Source of the DNA: Candidatus Daviesbacteria bacterium GW2011_GWA2_42_7
Lineage (GTDB): Bacteria; Patescibacteriota; Microgenomatia; Daviesbacterales; UBA10151
Length of the DNA: 6,643 nucleotides
NCBI GenBank assembly: GCA_000997105.1
Contig: LCEJ01000048.1
Coordinates: 1 to 6,643 of the forward strand
Direction: 5' to 3'
Shown: positions 4,979 to 6,643 of the stretch, one piece after another
How the letters are laid out: each line of letters begins with the position of its first letter
Numbering within the stretch: position 1 is the first letter of the stretch
Notes under the pieces: generated by a model
The model's input: only the letters and a program-made list of their open reading frames with translations
Told to the model about the DNA's origin: nothing
The model's database searches: none
Made by a program: the position numbers and the translations under genes

Positions 4979-5315
4979 AAGTTCGTCCTGGTTTATTTCC
5001 ACAATCCTGAGTATTTTGCTATACCCATTGCAAATCCAACAAATATGAGTATGAAGCCATTGACAATAGCACTTTTCCCGAAAGCCCAAGACCACAGAAC
5101 AAAAACTTTTTGAGCTATAATGGCATGAATCCCGGTTATTATGACCCCAGCAAGAAATGCATAGAGTAGTATATCGCCCAAGTTTATAGTTGAAAGAAAA
5201 AAGTTATAAATAATAATGCCGATAAAAAGACAAACAACAATATTTAGAGGAAGAGCCCAACGGGCATAGGTGGATTCTAATTCGGGATGATTAGAGGGTA
5301 GTGGCACTTTTTAAG
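4965..5315. repeat. 17-bp direct repeats bracketing the small membrane-protein gene
   Basis: TAGTGGCACTTTTTAAG is present identically at 4965-4981 and 5299-5315, 334 bp apart. The two copies lie just outside the stop and across the start of the 104-codon gene between them. The left copy is part of a terminator hairpin. The right copy has no matching upstream arm, so it is not a second terminator. The layout suggests insertion or duplication through short homology, and recombination between the copies would remove the gene exactly. Confidence 0.8.
4993..5307 (-). CDS. small hydrophobic membrane protein of unknown function
   Basis: A 104-residue protein with three likely transmembrane helices, at about 17-38 (ALPLNIVVCLFIGIIIYNFF), 43-65 and 79-98, and a short polar N-terminus (PSNHPELESTYAR). 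I do not recognise a family and see no catalytic motif. The only usable start is GTG at 5307, because an in-frame TAA lies two codons upstream. There is no Shine-Dalgarno, and the GTG is inside the 17-bp direct repeat. The N-terminus may therefore have been rebuilt or shortened when the repeat formed. It lies 37 bp downstream of secA on the same strand and is followed by a strong terminator, so it is probably read from the secA transcript. A real gene is favoured by the clean membrane-protein pattern; a decaying remnant is possible. Confidence 0.65.
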   Translation of the reverse strand: MPLPSNHPELESTYARWALPLNIVVCLFIGIIIYNFFLSTINLGDILLYAFLAGVIITGIHAIIAQKVFVLWSWAFGKSAIVNGFILIFVGFAMGIAKYSGLWK

Positions 5316-5327
5316 ACCGTAGGTCGC

Positions 5328-5368
5328 AAGAAATGTCCCGAACTTTAGTTCGGGTAATGGCATTTCTT
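5328..5368 (-). repeat. palindromic hairpin spanning the secA stop codon
   Basis: CCCGAAC (5337-5343) and GTTCGGG (5348-5354) form a perfect 7-bp stem around TTTA. After an asymmetric internal loop the stem extends by AAGAAATG (5328-5335) with CATTTCTT (5361-5368). The loop contains the secA stop (TAA, 5347 to 5345), and the inner arm encodes the last two residues, PN. Downstream on the - strand is ACATTTCTT, a poor T-tract, so it is at best a weak terminator. It may be a mobile palindromic repeat or an RNA-stabilising structure. Confidence 0.6.
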
Positions 5369-6643
5369 ATACTTTTTACCTGAACCACAGTGGCAGGGGT
5401 CGTTGCGGCCGATCTTACGGCTTTGGATCTGTCCGCCCTCACTCAAAGTTTGCTGGGCTATGACCTGTCCGCCTCTTTCAATGGTGACTTTAGTGGGGGA
5501 ATCATCTTGGGGTTGAGATTGCTTCCCCCCGATTGAATCGGGGGTCGCAATGACGGGGGAAGAATTATCCCGCTCAAGAGACACTTTTGCTGCTTCTCGC
5601 TCCAGTTCTCTCGCTTCTTCAGCTACCCCAACCTCAATGTCCGGCTGGCTTTCCATAATAGGCTGAGGGGCCTGGATCGGAGCCTGGTTCTGGACTGCAA
5701 TTTTGTAAATCTGGTGGACTATTGCCGAGTCAATACTGGCAACAAGTTTTGAGAAAAGCTCGTAGCCTTCTTTTTTATATTCAACCAAAGGGTCCCTTTG
5801 GGCATAGCCCCTAAGTCCAATCCCTGCCCGAAGGTCATCCATGGTATCTAAATGTTCGATCCACAAAGTGTCAATGGTTGTCAGGTAGACAAAAACCTCC
5901 ATTTGCCTTGCAACTTCCTCACCTACCTGTTTCTCCCGTGCCTCATATAAATCTCTTGCAACCTTAGTTAAAAACTCCGTAATACTTTCTGCAGAAGACT
6001 GGGAGGTAACCTGGCCCTCCAGTTCTGTCAGGGAGTTGGGGTCAAAGTTTATGATGGTCGAAAATTCCTCGACGATCTTTTTAGCATCCAGCCCTTCGGC
6101 AGTGTGGGTTGTGACAATATTCCCAATTTCCTGAAAGACTTTTTCCAGGATATCTTCCTTTAGTCCGGTGTTGCCCTTTTCTTTTATCCCTTCGGAGGCT
6201 TCCAGGACTTTTTTCCTGACCCCATAAATAATCTGTCTTTGCTGGTTCATAACATCGTCGTATTCAACGGTGGTTTTCCGGATATCAAAGTTATGCCCCT
6301 CTACTTTCTTTTGGGCAGACTCGATCGCCTTTGAAACCATTGCATTTTCAATCGGGGAATCCTCGGGGATCTTTAGAAGGTCCATAACCCGGGAAACTTG
6401 TTCACCGCCAAAAATCCTCATAAGGTCATCTTCTAAGGAGATGAAAAATTTAGAAGCCCCGGCATCACCCTGGCGGCCGGCACGTCCACGCAGCTGGTTG
6501 TCGATCCTTCTTGACTCGTGCCGCTCAGTGCCGATAATGCAAAGCCCGCCTAAGTCTGCCACGCCTTTACCAAGTTTAATATCTACACCCCGGCCTGCCA
6601 TGTTGGTAGCAACCGTAACCGCCCCTTTTTCGCCGGCCTTTTT
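5345..6643 (-). CDS. secA: protein translocase subunit SecA, C-terminal half (5' end outside the window)
   Basis: ATPase motor that pushes preproteins through SecYEG. The frame stays open to the window edge, giving 432 visible residues of a protein usually 800-900 long; the start lies to the right. In order (fragment numbering), the second nucleotide-binding fold has ATNMAGRGVDI (12-22; usually GRGTDI) and QLRGRAGRQGD (50-60). The scaffold helix has EYDDVMNQQR (127-136). The helical scaffold/wing part includes LWIEHLDTMDDLR (260-272) and RGYAQRDPLVEYKKEG (278-293). A polar linker (about 315-408) follows. The zinc-binding SEC-C tail is GRNDPCHCGSGKKYKKCH (412-429), with C417, C419, C428 and H429 as ligands, for SecB/ribosome/lipid contacts. 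The linker contains a palindromic repeat translated in frame (residues about 362-377). The small membrane-protein gene follows. Confidence 0.97.
   Translation of the reverse strand, partial: KKAGEKGAVTVATNMAGRGVDIKLGKGVADLGGLCIIGTERHESRRIDNQLRGRAGRQGDAGASKFFISLEDDLMRIFGGEQVSRVMDLLKIPEDSPIENAMVSKAIESAQKKVEGHNFDIRKTTVEYDDVMNQQRQIIYGVRKKVLEASEGIKEKGNTGLKEDILEKVFQEIGNIVTTHTAEGLDAKKIVEEFSTIINFDPNSLTELEGQVTSQSSAESITEFLTKVARDLYEAREKQVGEEVARQMEVFVYLTTIDTLWIEHLDTMDDLRAGIGLRGYAQRDPLVEYKKEGYELFSKLVASIDSAIVHQIYKIAVQNQAPIQAPQPIMESQPDIEVGVAEEARELEREAAKVSLERDNSSPVIATPDSIGGKQSQPQDDSPTKVTIERGGQVIAQQTLSEGGQIQSRKIGRNDPCHCGSGKKYKKCHYPN
5515..5554 (-). repeat. palindromic repeat element inserted in frame in the secA linker
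   Basis: On the + strand, GAGATTGCTT leads into CCCCCGATT-G-AATCGGGGG (5526-5544) and then TCGCAATGACGG. There are two nested inverted pairs: ATTGC (5518-5522) with GCAAT (5547-5551), and the 9-bp GC-rich arms. Read on the - strand it has the GTCATTGCGA ... GAAGCAATCTC layout of a dispersed palindromic repeat that I recall from many bacterial genomes. It is translated in frame as about SPVIATPDSIGGKQSQ, unlike the Glu/Gln/Pro-rich linker around it. Confidence 0.75.

Noticed and set aside
5299..5315. Second copy of TAGTGGCACTTTTTAAG as a + strand terminator
   Set aside because: No complementary GCCACT arm is found upstream of this copy, and no + strand gene ends there.
1..6643. CRISPR array, tRNA, rRNA or insertion sequence
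   Set aside because: No regularly spaced repeats, cloverleaf arms with CCA-type ends, rRNA-like stretches or transposase motifs were seen on either strand by eye.

Overview
This window looks like a chromosomal segment from a small-genome bacterium, most likely Candidate Phyla Radiation / Patescibacteria and perhaps Microgenomates-like. Four things suggest this: the divergent serS; a GalE with an unusual substrate region (LTCPTVDTPDKTPIRDY); a SecA with GRGVDI in place of GRGTDI; and an ECF sigma factor paired with a DUF5667 membrane protein. All of this is recall of families, not a search. TGA ends the sigma-factor gene, so the code-25 lineages (Gracilibacteria, Absconditabacteria), which read TGA as glycine, are unlikely. 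The other stops are TAA.

Left block (1-3155, + strand): the C-terminal end of an unidentified gene abuts seryl-tRNA synthetase (TAA directly followed by ATG). A rhomboid intramembrane protease follows after 55 bp, then a GalE-type UDP-glucose 4-epimerase with a GTG start 24 bp further on. The three complete genes are a co-directional, possibly co-transcribed, mix of housekeeping and envelope functions.

Middle block (3152-4872): this is the most interesting part. An ECF sigma factor (4263 to 3730, - strand) is coupled by an ATGA overlap to a single-pass membrane protein with a DUF5667-like region, probably its regulator or anti-sigma factor. That second gene runs into galE tail to tail, and both stops lie in one TTAA. 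Facing away from the sigma gene is a secreted DUF5666-like protein with a perfect Shine-Dalgarno and a candidate ECF-type promoter (TGTAAC-N16-CGTT). The simplest model is an envelope-sensing circuit: the sigma factor is held by its membrane partner and, when released, transcribes the secreted protein and possibly its own gene from the 102-bp divergent intergenic region. The sigma gene also has TATAAT only 7 nt before its ATG, which would make a leaderless message.

Right block (4873-6643, - strand): two back-to-back hairpins terminate the converging transcripts. A small three-helix membrane protein of unknown function is bracketed by a 17-bp direct repeat. Beyond it is the C-terminal half of secA, whose 5' end lies outside the window. 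secA carries two palindromic elements: one inserted in frame in the variable linker before the zinc-binding SEC-C tail, and one that spans the stop codon.

No tRNA, rRNA, CRISPR array, insertion sequence or origin was seen.
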